Origin: Anaerolineales bacterium
GTDB lineage: Bacteria; Chloroflexota; Anaerolineae; Anaerolineales; UBA11579
Length of the DNA: 38,600 nucleotides
Assembly (NCBI GenBank): GCA_016932165.1
Contig: JAFGDK010000004.1
Coordinates: forward strand, 1-38,600
Direction: 5' to 3'
Notes under the pieces: generated by a model
Database searches by the model: none
What the model was told of the DNA's origin: nothing
The model's input: only the letters and a program-made list of their open reading frames with translations
Part shown: positions 17,343-26,153 of the stretch, piece after piece
Numbering within the stretch: position 1 is the stretch's first letter
Layout of the letters: each line of letters starts with the position of its first letter
Translations under genes and position numbers: made by a program

Positions 17343-17440
17343 AGTCACATAGTCCCGAAGTCTGATAGTCTTTGAGTATCGGAATTGTCGAGATGGGACT
17401 TGAAAGGCGAAATATAACCGAAAATCGACTCAAGACTATC
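17343..17440. repeat. Phased AGTC repeats and an imperfect inverted repeat
   Basis: AGTC occurs at 17343, 17351, 17359 and 17367, exactly every 8 bp, with a fifth partial unit (AGTA) at 17375. The last units (17364-17377) form one arm of an inverted repeat with 17428-17440, 13 bp paired with one bulged T, around a 50-bp spacer. A small hairpin CTGG-CTAA-CCAG follows at about 17440-17451. The element sits between the terminator and the phosphatase gene. Its function is unknown. Confidence 0.55.
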
Positions 17441-17499
17441 TGGCTAACCAGGTAATCTTTGGTATCATTGGGCGGTAAATTATCAATCCTGGAGAACCC

Positions 17500-18177
17500 A
17501 TGCATTTATTTCTAATCCGCCACGGCGAAAGCTGGACCAACGTTCACTGGCGCGAAATTGAACACAATCACCAACTTAACTCGGCTCTCACCGAATATGG
17601 CCTTGAGCAGGCCCAAAAACTGGCCGCCTGGATGAAATCTGCCGTCCCAGAGCTGGACGGTCTCTATACCAGCACACTTCACCGCGCAAGAGAAACCGCT
17701 GCTCCAATTGAGGAGGCCTATGCGCTCACCGCGGTTGCCGATCACCGCCTCAGAGAAGGAGGTTACAGCTTCTCCTCTGGCGAGCCAATCCCGGATGAAC
17801 TCCTGCCGATCCATAAGCGGGTAGATTTCCATGCAGAACCTTTCACCCCATTTGAAGCCGAGCCGCCTGGAGTGGAATCTTTTATCGATCTCCGCAACCG
17901 GGTAAGTAATTTTCTGACTGGATTGGTCGTAAATCACTCCAGCGAGAAAGTGGCAGTCATCACCCATGGATGGACCCTCAACGCCTTTATGGATGTGATC
18001 TTCAATGTAGGCCCCTACCGCTCTGTGCTGATGGATTTTGAGAATACTTCGGTCAGCTGGTTTGAATACCGCCTGGAGGATGTCAAGGGTCCCTGGCGGA
18101 TGCACTTTCTGGCGCGAACACCTCATCTGGGAAGCAATCACCGCCACCTGAAAACTTTGGAACTGGAGGCATCCTGA
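17500..18177 (+). CDS. Histidine phosphatase family protein
   Basis: The 225-residue protein belongs to the phosphoglycerate-mutase-like superfamily. The phosphohistidine motif RHGES is at residues 7-11 (LFLIRHGESWTN), and the second His lies in VAVITHGWTL (about residue 153). GLYTSTLHRARETA contains the expected Arg. The substrate cannot be told from sequence. CTGGAGAA precedes the ATG. The stop is 1 bp from the start of the next gene, so it is likely co-transcribed with the MazG fusion, a nucleotide-housekeeping gene. Confidence 0.9.
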   Translation: MHLFLIRHGESWTNVHWREIEHNHQLNSALTEYGLEQAQKLAAWMKSAVPELDGLYTSTLHRARETAAPIEEAYALTAVADHRLREGGYSFSSGEPIPDELLPIHKRVDFHAEPFTPFEAEPPGVESFIDLRNRVSNFLTGLVVNHSSEKVAVITHGWTLNAFMDVIFNVGPYRSVLMDFENTSVSWFEYRLEDVKGPWRMHFLARTPHLGSNHRHLKTLELEAS

Positions 18178-18178
18178 A

Positions 18179-19627
18179 ATGACCGGTATCACCATCCTCG
18201 GGTTGGGGCCTGGCGACCCTGCGAAACTCACCCTGGAAGCCTGGGAAACACTGAAAGCCGCCAAAGAAGTCTATTTGCGCACCAGCCAGCATCCCACCGT
18301 CCAGGGGCTGCCAGAGGGGCTCATCGTACTAAGTTTTGATCAATTCTATGAACAAGAGGAGACCTTCGCCCAGGTCTACCAGCGGATTGTAGAGCAGGTG
18401 CTTGCCCTTGGCCGCAGGGATGAGGGTGTGCTCTACGCGGTACCCGGTCATCCCTATGTTGCCGAAGCGACAGGTGTTGAGATTGCCCGGCTTGCCGCTC
18501 AGGAGGGGATGGCAGTGCACATCATTGATGGTCTCAGCTTTTTGGAGCCGACTTTTTCAGCGTTGCGCATAGACCCTCTACCACAGACCAGTTTGGTGGA
18601 TGCCCTGGAGTTGGTCAGCAGTTACTATCCCGGTTTCCCGCCGCACCAGCCAGCCTTGGTGGCTCAACTTTATTCTAAAAAACTTGCCGGAGAGATAAAA
18701 ATCACGCTGATGTCCCAATATCCGGATGAACATGAAGTTATTTTGGTACATGCAGCTGGCACCAGAGATGAAAAAATTGAAAGGCTGCCCCTTCATCAGA
18801 TCGACAAAAGCGAGCGTATCGGCCTTCTCACCTCGCTCTACCTGCCACCAGTCGGGGAATACACTTCCTTTGAGGGTTTTCAGGATTTAATTGCCCATCT
18901 CCGCTCTCCGGAGGGCTGCCCGTGGGATCGGGAACAGACCCACCAGACCCTGCGAACAAACCTGCTGGAAGAAGCCTATGAGGCTATCGATGCTATTGAT
19001 CGGGATGACCAGGCAGAGATGCAGGAAGAATTTGGCGATCTGCTTCTCCAGATTGTATTGCAAACCCAAATCGCCAGCGAGTACGGTGAATTTAACATGA
19101 CCGATGTGATCCGCGGGATCCATACCAAGCTGGTGCGCCGCCACCCGCATGTTTTTGGTGATATTTATCTGGATGACGCCGATTCAGTGATCAAAAATTG
19201 GGAGGCAATCAAAGCAGAAGAGCGCAGCCAAAACCATGATTTTGGAAAAGGGGTCTTGGACGGGATTCCCAAGGTAATGCCAGCACTTTCGGTCGCTGAA
19301 AAATATCAGCGCCGGGCCGCACGAGTGGGTTTCGACTGGCCTGAGATTGGTGGTGTAGTGGATAAGTTGGAAGAAGAACTGGCTGAACTGCGTGCTGCTG
19401 AAGGAGACCAGATGAAGGCAGAAGAGTTTGGTGATCTGCTCTTTGTGCTTGTTAATCTCGGCCGTTGGTGGGGGATTGATTCAGAGGATGCGCTCCGCCA
19501 GACCAATCAAAAATTCAAACAACGCTTTGCTGCCATTGAAGCCCATGCCCGAAACCAGGGCATTCAACTCTCTGATATGACCCTTGAGGAAATGGAAGAA
19601 GTCTGGCAGGCGGCGAAGAAAGAATAA
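18179..19627 (+). CDS. mazG: YabN-like fusion: tetrapyrrole-methyltransferase domain plus MazG pyrophosphohydrolase
   Basis: The 482-residue protein has two parts. Residues 1-222 resemble SAM-dependent tetrapyrrole methylases (ITILGLGPGDPAKLTLEAW; VLYAVPGHPYVAEATG). Residues 231-482 are a full double MazG region with the GCPWDREQTH signature (245-254), LLEEAYEAIDAID and EEFGDLLLQ, and a second unit with VDKLEEELAELRAAE and EEFGDLLFVLV. MazG hydrolyses NTPs to NMP and PPi, removing aberrant nucleotides. The same fusion is known as YabN in Bacillus. The methylase substrate is unknown. Confidence 0.93.
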   Translation: MTGITILGLGPGDPAKLTLEAWETLKAAKEVYLRTSQHPTVQGLPEGLIVLSFDQFYEQEETFAQVYQRIVEQVLALGRRDEGVLYAVPGHPYVAEATGVEIARLAAQEGMAVHIIDGLSFLEPTFSALRIDPLPQTSLVDALELVSSYYPGFPPHQPALVAQLYSKKLAGEIKITLMSQYPDEHEVILVHAAGTRDEKIERLPLHQIDKSERIGLLTSLYLPPVGEYTSFEGFQDLIAHLRSPEGCPWDREQTHQTLRTNLLEEAYEAIDAIDRDDQAEMQEEFGDLLLQIVLQTQIASEYGEFNMTDVIRGIHTKLVRRHPHVFGDIYLDDADSVIKNWEAIKAEERSQNHDFGKGVLDGIPKVMPALSVAEKYQRRAARVGFDWPEIGGVVDKLEEELAELRAAEGDQMKAEEFGDLLFVLVNLGRWWGIDSEDALRQTNQKFKQRFAAIEAHARNQGIQLSDMTLEEMEEVWQAAKKE

Positions 19628-19662
19628 TACAAATTGATTATATGTCGAGTTTTTAAGATCAA

Positions 19663-21978
19663 TCAGATTGAACCTTCGTGTGGCTCAATTGGCAGCCTGA
19701 TAAGCAGGTTTGTCCCCTGGCCGAGACCGCTTTCCGCCCAAATCTCTCCCCCATGAGCAGCCACAGCCAATTTTGAAAAGTACAAGCCTAGTCCGGTTCC
19801 CCGCCGCCTGGACTTCTGTCCATTTGTGGTGAAGTGTTTGGTAAATAGGTTGCTGAGCTGGTCCGGTGGGATGCCAGGTCCGGTGTCCTGAACCCCGAGG
19901 ATTATCTGACCATCATCCGCAGGGTCAGTTTTTACCACAAGGGTGAGTGTGCCGTTATCTGGGGTGAACTTGATGGCGTTATCAATCAGATTGTGCACCA
20001 CTCTTTTGATCAGCCCGGAATCTGCCTGAATGATTGGTAAGCTGCGTTCAAAGTATTCTTCAACCTTAATTCCCGTTTGTTGGATGATCGGATGCAGGAA
20101 AGTTATTTCCTGTGTGAAAATCGTCTTCAAGTCTACCGGCTCAAGTTGCAGCACCATTTTGCCGGTTTCCAGCCGATTCAGATGCAGTATCTCGTTGATC
20201 ATCTCCAGGATTTGCACACTACCTTTGCGTGAGATGTTCACCATCTCCATCAGATCAGCTTTGCTGCCATCATCGATCATCACCTCGATCATATCCAGGC
20301 CTCCCTGAATGGAGACCACTGGTGATCGAAGATCGTGTACCAGCATTCTGGTTAGATCTTCCCTAAACTCATTGAGTTGCTGTTCTTTGGTCAAATCTCT
20401 GAATACCAGCAGCCAACCATCAATATGATCCTCTGATACTCTCACCGGCGTGATCGTTCTCTCTGCAGGTATGTGTATCGGGCCTGTCAGGGTTACTTTA
20501 TCCTGATATGTTTCCAATTCATTTGCCAGGATTCTGGCCTTGATATCTGGATCTATCTGCAACTTACCCGTAATCTCTTCGTCCATCACAGATTTGCCCA
20601 AGATTTCTTTCTGATAGCAGCCTAACATACCGCATAGTGCCTGGTTGATCTCCAGGAGGATTTGGGAGTCATTTACCAGGGCAATCCCTTCCGATGTGGT
20701 GTTGAGGATCGAATTCAATTCCTGGATGCGCCGGGCCAACGCTTGGTCGGTCTGGGTGTAGAGCCTCGCATTTTGAAGGGCAATGGAAGCTTGAGCCCCG
20801 ATCATACTCAGGATTTCTTGATGTAGATGGTCCAGCTTTGCCGGCATTGCATTCGCAATCGGGTACGACTGTACTGCGATCATCCCCAGGATTTGCTCCC
20901 CGGCAACCAGAGGCACTCCCAGCCAGGATAAGGCCTCTTGTCCGTAGTGAGTCAGCCCAAGCGATTCAACATACTGTTTCACATTTTTCTCGATCAGCAG
21001 AGGTTCTTTTGTCCGGAGCACGTATTCAGTCAGACCGCTGGAGAATTTTCGGGAGCGGGGCGGAAGGGGGACATTGTGTTCGTAGTTGATTGGAAAGTGA
21101 ATCGTGTCGCTCTCAGGGTAGTATAAGGCCAGATAAAAATTATCGGTGGGCATCAGCTTGCTTACTTCCCGGTAGATCGCTTCTGCAATCTGATCTTCAT
21201 CCAGGATGGCACTCAATAACCGCCCAACAACCTGGAGGCTTTCAAGCTCTTTCAGATGCCTTACTAACACATTTTTGTTGGTTGCCTGGTTTTTTAGGAT
21301 CACTGAAATGATCACCAGGCTGAGAGCAAAGACCATAAAAGGCACAATCCCTATCATTACCCAGATGGAAGCCGCCAGTGGGGCAAAGATCAGGGGGATG
21401 GCTTCGTATAGCAGCAATGTTTGCAGGTGTTCAATCAGTGATTGGAGGTGAGGACGGCTCCGCATCAGCAGGAAGAGGGCTGCTGAGAGGTAATTTGTGA
21501 CCAGATAAGCGGCCGCTGAGGTGATCAGGATAATCACATCCCGCGGGCTTTGGGTGGGCACATTCCCATCAAAACCATAGAAGACCAACCCTGAGGCAAT
21601 TACACTTAAAGTATGCATCGTCAGGTTGGCCGCCGTAGTTGCCACCAGGTTGAAGCTGTCGTCTGAAGAGTGCCATCCTGCTTTTTCTGGTAATATCCAG
21701 CGGTAAAGTCCGTAGATGATGTCTGAAATCACCACAATCACCGTTGTGGGATAAATGCCCAATACCAGCATTGAGATCATGGCCACCATCGGCCCCAGCG
21801 AAACTTCTCCGATTGGCAGCGGAATGCCATAGGAAGAGGTGTAGGAGAGCAACAATGTAAATATGAACCAGTGTAAAGGAGGCGTAGGCTGGGAATCACT
21901 AAGCTTTGACAGGATAAAAACCAACGCAATTGTTGCCAGCCCTACCAAAGTGGATATTAGATTGCGTCGTTTGTTCAT
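19663..21978 (-). CDS. Membrane-bound sensor histidine kinase with GAF and PAS domains
   Basis: The start at 21978 (MNKRRNLISTLVG) gives 771 residues. An in-frame reading to 22101 would overlap the upstream gene and adds unlike sequence. About seven hydrophobic segments (residues 8-228) form the sensor region. A GAF-like domain (about 245-400) and a PAS-like domain (about 415-535) follow. The HisKA has H548 in MLVHDLRSPVV, and the ATPase has NLIDNAIKFTP, DTGPGIP and GTGLGLYFSK. No response regulator is nearby. It lies 16 bp downstream of the DUF1684 gene, so it is probably in one transcript with it and tryptophanase. The signal is unknown. Confidence 0.93.
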   Translation of the reverse strand: MNKRRNLISTLVGLATIALVFILSKLSDSQPTPPLHWFIFTLLLSYTSSYGIPLPIGEVSLGPMVAMISMLVLGIYPTTVIVVISDIIYGLYRWILPEKAGWHSSDDSFNLVATTAANLTMHTLSVIASGLVFYGFDGNVPTQSPRDVIILITSAAAYLVTNYLSAALFLLMRSRPHLQSLIEHLQTLLLYEAIPLIFAPLAASIWVMIGIVPFMVFALSLVIISVILKNQATNKNVLVRHLKELESLQVVGRLLSAILDEDQIAEAIYREVSKLMPTDNFYLALYYPESDTIHFPINYEHNVPLPPRSRKFSSGLTEYVLRTKEPLLIEKNVKQYVESLGLTHYGQEALSWLGVPLVAGEQILGMIAVQSYPIANAMPAKLDHLHQEILSMIGAQASIALQNARLYTQTDQALARRIQELNSILNTTSEGIALVNDSQILLEINQALCGMLGCYQKEILGKSVMDEEITGKLQIDPDIKARILANELETYQDKVTLTGPIHIPAERTITPVRVSEDHIDGWLLVFRDLTKEQQLNEFREDLTRMLVHDLRSPVVSIQGGLDMIEVMIDDGSKADLMEMVNISRKGSVQILEMINEILHLNRLETGKMVLQLEPVDLKTIFTQEITFLHPIIQQTGIKVEEYFERSLPIIQADSGLIKRVVHNLIDNAIKFTPDNGTLTLVVKTDPADDGQIILGVQDTGPGIPPDQLSNLFTKHFTTNGQKSRRRGTGLGLYFSKLAVAAHGGEIWAESGLGQGTNLLIRLPIEPHEGSI

Positions 21979-21994
21979 GGCTGGTTTTCCTGAA

Positions 21995-22834
21995 TTAATG
22001 CAGCCCAAGCAGAGGCTTGTACCGTTCTCCAGCCTTGATCTCAATGTCAAGGTGGTTTTGCTCGGGCGGCAGCGGGCATGTGGCAAAGGAGGTGAATGCA
22101 CATGGAGGATTGTGTGCTTTGTTGAAATCGATCACTACAGCTTCATCTTCTGGGTATTCTGTTACCAGAAACCGTCCCGCAGGATAACTGCCGTTTTGGC
22201 AGCTTAAGTCCTGAAATAAGATGTAGAATTGTCCGCTGGGCAGACCAAACGCATCCAGCGAATACTCCAGGCCGCCAACCTGAAATTTCAAGGCGCAATC
22301 CATCGCGGTCTTGTTGACGTTACCCAAAACATCTGGCACATCAACCATTTTTTGCGGATCGTAATACTCAATGGCTGCGGTAACCCGTTTTTCGATATCA
22401 ATTGGCCACCACACCCGGCCTTCGAAGTTTACCCGGTTGGGGCTGGTTTCATATTTGACCCGAATTCCAAAACGGCTGTTCCTGATGACCAGATAAATAC
22501 TCACTTCCCCTATTGAGAGGATGGTTGGATTCTGGTTGATGTCTGATTCAAGCTCAGTCTCAGATTTGATGATTTGCTCACCGATTTTTACCTCAACACC
22601 GGGATAGGGCATAAAGGTGACCGTATTCTCGGTTTTTACAATTGTGCCAACTAGACCAGGACCGGTTCCTTCCGGTAATGGAATATCGCAAGTGAGAGCA
22701 GCCCCAACTGTGTTTTTCCCCTCATTTAACCAATGCAAGCCCACAAGTGTCAGCCAGCCGTCAGGCGCGCGCAGTTGTTCATCCAACTGCCTCTGATACT
22801 CCTTTATCTCGTCAAAATAATCTTGAGCGGTCAT
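21995..22834 (-). CDS. DUF1684 family protein
   Basis: This 279-residue soluble protein has no signal peptide. Its N-terminal DGWLTLVGLHWLNEGKNTVG and the C-terminal VIDFNKAHNPPCAFTSFATC then PLPPEQNHLDI match the conserved ends of DUF1684, a family of unknown function widespread in bacteria and archaea. The conserved Asn, Pro, Cys and Phe near residues 236-252 could form a pocket. It follows tnaA by 20 bp and precedes the sensor kinase by 16 bp. Confidence 0.88.
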   Translation of the reverse strand: MTAQDYFDEIKEYQRQLDEQLRAPDGWLTLVGLHWLNEGKNTVGAALTCDIPLPEGTGPGLVGTIVKTENTVTFMPYPGVEVKIGEQIIKSETELESDINQNPTILSIGEVSIYLVIRNSRFGIRVKYETSPNRVNFEGRVWWPIDIEKRVTAAIEYYDPQKMVDVPDVLGNVNKTAMDCALKFQVGGLEYSLDAFGLPSGQFYILFQDLSCQNGSYPAGRFLVTEYPEDEAVVIDFNKAHNPPCAFTSFATCPLPPEQNHLDIEIKAGERYKPLLGLH

Positions 22835-22854
22835 GTGCGCGATACCTGATTATT

Positions 22855-24231
22855 CTAGAGGGGCTCAAATCGGGCAGTGAAATGCCGCAGCAGTTTGGGT
22901 TGGTAAGCAATCCTGAACCCGCGGTAACTTTCTGCCTTGGCTGCAATCTCTGCAAGAATATCAACGGTATAGTCTAGATGGCTTTGGGTGTACACCCGCC
23001 TCGGGATCGCCATCCGAACCAGATCGAGCCTGGGGAAGATTTCCTCCCCAGTGTCTGGATCAATATACCCAAAGGCGACCGTACCAAGTTCTACTGCTCT
23101 GATACCGCCTTCCAGGTACATCGCAATCGAAAGGGCCTGCCCTGGCAGTTCTCGCTGGGGGATATGGGGCAGCAATTTCATTGCATCGATATAGATCGCA
23201 TGCGCGCCAGGTGGCTCAATAATCTGTATACCTTTTTCTAGCAATCGTTCTCCCAAATAGGCAGTCTGGCCTAAACGGTATTCCAGATAGGAAACTTGCA
23301 GGGCTTCCATAAAGCCAACCGCCATGGCTTCAAGGTCTCGACCGGCCAATCCCCCATAGGTGGGGAATCCTTCTCGCATGATTAATTCATTACGGACAGA
23401 TTCAAACAGCTTATCATCGTTTAATGCCAGGAAGCCGCCGATGTTGACAATTCCATCCTTTTTGGCGCTCATTGTTGCCCCATCAGCCAGGGAAAAGATT
23501 TCCTGGGCAATCTCCAGCGGGGATTTGTCCTCATACCCGGGTTCTCGCAGCTTGATGAAGTAAGCGTTTTCAGCAAAACGGCAAGCGTCGATGAAAAAGG
23601 GGATGTCAAATTCCTTGTAAGTTGCCGAAACCTGTCGCAGGTTCTCCATCGAGACAGGCTGCCCACCGCCAGCATTGTTGGTGATCGTGATCATCCCCAA
23701 GGGGATGTTTTCTGGGCCGGTTTCGCGGATGAATTTTTTCAGTTTGGCAATATCCATATTGCCCTTAAAATCCAGCCGCGTTGCTGGGTTGTAGGCTTGA
23801 TCAATGATCAGGTTCACCGGCTTGCCCCTGCGGGCGCGGATATTGCCCTCGGTGGTGTCAAAATGCATATTCGAGGGGACAAATTGGCCGGGTTTAATCA
23901 GCAGAGCGCTGAGGATGCCTTCAGCAGCACGCCCTTGATGAGTGGGCACGAAGTGCTTGAAACCAAAGATTTCATCCATCACCACTTTCAGGCGATAAAA
24001 TGACCTTGCCCCAGCATAAGATTCATCCCCCAGCATCATCGCAGACCACTGCTCCTGGCTCATTGCTGAGGTGCCTGAATCAGTCATAAAATCTATGTAT
24101 ACATCCTCTGAATGCAGACCAAATACGTTGTACCCCGCATTTTTAAGCGCTTCTTTGCGTGCTTCTGCTGAGATGAGCCGGATTGGCTCTACCATCTTGA
24201 TTCGAAACGGTTCCGGCAGGTATTTTGGCAT
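22855..24231 (-). CDS. tnaA: Tryptophanase (tryptophan indole-lyase)
   Basis: The 458-residue PLP enzyme belongs to the beta-eliminating lyase family and converts L-tryptophan to indole, pyruvate and ammonia. PTHQGRAAE binds the cofactor phosphate, and the Schiff-base lysine is in SAKKDG (K257/K258). The close relative tyrosine phenol-lyase has a GVRSMERG-type segment where this protein has GIRAVELG, as in tryptophanases, so tryptophanase is favoured. GGAG precedes the ATG. No TnaC-like leader peptide and no TnaB permease were found nearby. Confidence 0.88.
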   Translation of the reverse strand: MPKYLPEPFRIKMVEPIRLISAEARKEALKNAGYNVFGLHSEDVYIDFMTDSGTSAMSQEQWSAMMLGDESYAGARSFYRLKVVMDEIFGFKHFVPTHQGRAAEGILSALLIKPGQFVPSNMHFDTTEGNIRARRGKPVNLIIDQAYNPATRLDFKGNMDIAKLKKFIRETGPENIPLGMITITNNAGGGQPVSMENLRQVSATYKEFDIPFFIDACRFAENAYFIKLREPGYEDKSPLEIAQEIFSLADGATMSAKKDGIVNIGGFLALNDDKLFESVRNELIMREGFPTYGGLAGRDLEAMAVGFMEALQVSYLEYRLGQTAYLGERLLEKGIQIIEPPGAHAIYIDAMKLLPHIPQRELPGQALSIAMYLEGGIRAVELGTVAFGYIDPDTGEEIFPRLDLVRMAIPRRVYTQSHLDYTVDILAEIAAKAESYRGFRIAYQPKLLRHFTARFEPL

Positions 24232-24281
24232 ATGCTCTCCTTGAATGCCTTAGTTTAACATGCTTTTAAGGGGAGACAAAG

Positions 24282-24310
24282 TATAATATTCCTTACGAAT
24301 TCATTAGCAA
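24282..24310. promoter_or_regulatory. Overlapping divergent promoters, tnaA and MBL hydrolase
   Basis: A perfect TATAAT (24282-24287) faces the + strand gene at 24322. Its -35 is weak. On the minus strand TTGCTA (24305-24310 complement) and TATTAT (24283-24288 complement) are 16 bp apart and point at tnaA, giving a leader of roughly 45 nt. Because the two -10 boxes overlap, the two directions may compete. Confidence 0.4.
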
Positions 24311-24321
24311 ACGAGGTATTC

Positions 24322-24963
24322 ATGCCCCTAGAAGTTCACACTTTCCCGCTCGGAATGACCATGACCAACGCTTATCTCGCCGTTGATTCTGAGACCAAAC
24401 AGGCTGTAGTGATAGATCCAGGCTATCCCAGTAAGAAGATCACATCCATGCTGGAAAAGAACGGATGGATGCTCCAGGCGATATGGCTGACCCACGCACA
24501 TTTCGATCATATCGGCGGGGTGGGTGCGCTGACTGCTGGATTCGATCCCCTCCCTCAGGTAGCACTGCATGCCAATGATTTGCCCCTTTGGGAGGTGAAG
24601 GGTGGGGCAGCCCTGTTTGGACTGGCGGATGTTGATCCCGGACCGCGTCCCAGCATTGATCTGGTGCATGGTCAGGAACTCACCCTTGGAAGCTTGAGTT
24701 TTGAAGTCCGGCTGGCCCCCGGGCATACCCCAGGCCATGTGATGTTTTATTGCGCTGAAGCTGGCGTATTATTCTGCGGGGATGTGATCTTTGAGGGCAG
24801 TATTGGCCGCACCGATCTCCCCGGAGGCAGCTATCAGCAATTGATCCACAGCATCAATACGCAGGTATTCACTTTGCCAGACGAAACCCGTTTACTGAAC
24901 GGCCATGGCCCTGAGACCACCGTAGGGCGCGAGCGGATGTATAATCCTTTTGTAGGTAGATGA
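24322..24963 (+). CDS. Metallo-beta-lactamase-fold hydrolase, glyoxalase II-like
   Basis: The 213-residue protein has the metal motif THAHFDHIGG with H58, H60, D62 and H63, then H135 (APGHTPGH), D154 (FCGDVIF) and H195 (NGHGPETT). These are the ligands of the hydroxyacylglutathione-hydrolase-like branch. The substrate is probably a thioester or related compound but cannot be assigned. GAGG precedes the ATG, and the next gene starts 7 bp after the stop. Confidence 0.92.
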   Translation: MPLEVHTFPLGMTMTNAYLAVDSETKQAVVIDPGYPSKKITSMLEKNGWMLQAIWLTHAHFDHIGGVGALTAGFDPLPQVALHANDLPLWEVKGGAALFGLADVDPGPRPSIDLVHGQELTLGSLSFEVRLAPGHTPGHVMFYCAEAGVLFCGDVIFEGSIGRTDLPGGSYQQLIHSINTQVFTLPDETRLLNGHGPETTVGRERMYNPFVGR

Positions 24964-24970
24964 GCGAGAG

Positions 24971-25471
24971 ATGAAAGCATATATTGAACAACTGATGGAT
25001 TATAACTATTGGGCGAACGGCTTGATCATGAAATACGCTGAAAAACTGACTGCCGAACAGTTTGTTCAACCAGTTTCTGAGGTTCAGGACAGCCCGCAGG
25101 CGATTTTGTCCCATATCATGTTTGCGGAACGGTATTGGCTTGACCGCATGGAGGGAAAGTTGGTTTCTGCGGATGAACTGCATAAGCAGTTTGGACCGCA
25201 AAATTATCCGGAGATCAAAGCTTTATACGGCGCCTGGTTTGAACTCGAACTGCGGATGCGCCAGTTGCTGGCTGACTTTGATGAGAAGGATTTGCCCAAG
25301 TCCTTTTCATACATTCGCCCCAATGGTGAGGAGCGATCCTACCGGTATATTGATATCCTCACCCATGTTGTCCTTCATGGTATGCAGCACCGGGCAGAAG
25401 CAGCCTTCATCCTGACTCATTATGGTCACTCTCCGGGCAATCTTGATTACAACTATTATTTGCAGCCCTGA
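24971..25471 (+). CDS. DinB-family protein
   Basis: The 166-residue four-helix-bundle protein starts IEQLMDYNYWANGLIMKYAE, the usual DinB opening. Metal-binding histidines are expected in ILSHIMFAERYWLDRM and in THVVLHGMQHRAEAAFIL. DinB/YfiT-like proteins include thiol transferases that use bacillithiol or mycothiol, but many have no known function. It is coupled to the MBL gene upstream. Confidence 0.9.
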   Translation: MKAYIEQLMDYNYWANGLIMKYAEKLTAEQFVQPVSEVQDSPQAILSHIMFAERYWLDRMEGKLVSADELHKQFGPQNYPEIKALYGAWFELELRMRQLLADFDEKDLPKSFSYIRPNGEERSYRYIDILTHVVLHGMQHRAEAAFILTHYGHSPGNLDYNYYLQP

Positions 25472-25596
25472 CGTTTCTCATCTGGCTGGACTATGGGCTT
25501 TTGCTCGGATTCTGCTTTGCAAATCGTGTTGATTTGTTGGCAACTAACTGGATTTATGTTCTACATTATCAAAATAAATAAGGAAAGGACATCCCT

Positions 25597-26046
25597 ATGG
25601 AGCAATTTTATGCCGATTGCTATGAACGGTTCACAGACCTTCACAAAGAGATCAAGTCCGCTATCGAAGGGCTCAGTACTGAAGCCCTTGATTGGGTCCC
25701 AGCTGGTAACGCTAACTCGATTACTGTGCTGATAACGCACCTCACCGCAGCAGAGAAATTTTGGGCTGCCGACATCGCCACTGGCCAGACCTCGGACCGG
25801 GTGCGTGCTGAGGAATTTGAGGCTGCCAAGCTGACTGAAGGGCAGTTGGTTTCTATGCTGGACGAGACCTTGCAAAGCCTCCAGGAGGCATTCGAGCGTT
25901 TATCACTTGCTGATCTGCACACGATGCGCCAATCCACCCAGCACGATATGACTGTCACCTCTGGTTGGGCAATCCTCCACGCCCTTGAGCACGCCGCCCA
26001 GCATGTTGGGCACATTCAGTTGACCGTGCAGTTGTGGGAGGAGTGA
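25597..26046 (+). CDS. DinB-like protein (second copy)
   Basis: The 149-residue protein has the same fold pattern as its neighbour: a first His in VLITHLTAAEKFWAAD and the pair in WAILHALEHAAQHVGHIQLT. It is preceded by AAGGAAAGGAC. The two proteins share little sequence, so they are distant paralogues rather than a recent duplication. A 125-bp gap separates them, with no gene seen in it. Confidence 0.88.
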   Translation: MEQFYADCYERFTDLHKEIKSAIEGLSTEALDWVPAGNANSITVLITHLTAAEKFWAADIATGQTSDRVRAEEFEAAKLTEGQLVSMLDETLQSLQEAFERLSLADLHTMRQSTQHDMTVTSGWAILHALEHAAQHVGHIQLTVQLWEE

Positions 26047-26108
26047 TCAGTTCAGCACGCAGTTGGCAGCCGGTAGTGTAAGAAAATTCTCTTCTTAGCC
26101 AAAGATAA

Positions 26109-26132
26109 AACAGGCGGCCATCTGGCCGCCTG
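26109..26132 (-). terminator. Terminator after rny
   Basis: A near-perfect inverted repeat (AACAGGCGGCCA, TC, TGGCCGCCTGTT) is followed on the minus strand by TTTTATCTTT, a good T tract for the recA-recX-rny transcript. The + strand side lacks a T run, but the hairpin could also slow transcription from the DinB genes. Confidence 0.88.
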
Positions 26133-26153
26133 TTGAGAGCTCTCTGTTATTAA

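Noticed and set aside
17343-17440. AGTC-phased repeats as a CRISPR array
   Set aside because: Units are 8 bp with no spacers and no cas genes are near.
22855-24231. Tyrosine phenol-lyase instead of tryptophanase
   Set aside because: The GIRAVELG segment matches tryptophanases and not the GVRSMERG form of tyrosine phenol-lyase. Enzyme assay would settle it.
24232-24321. tnaC-type leader peptide before tnaA
   Set aside because: The predicted leader is about 45 nt and holds no short frame with a Trp codon.
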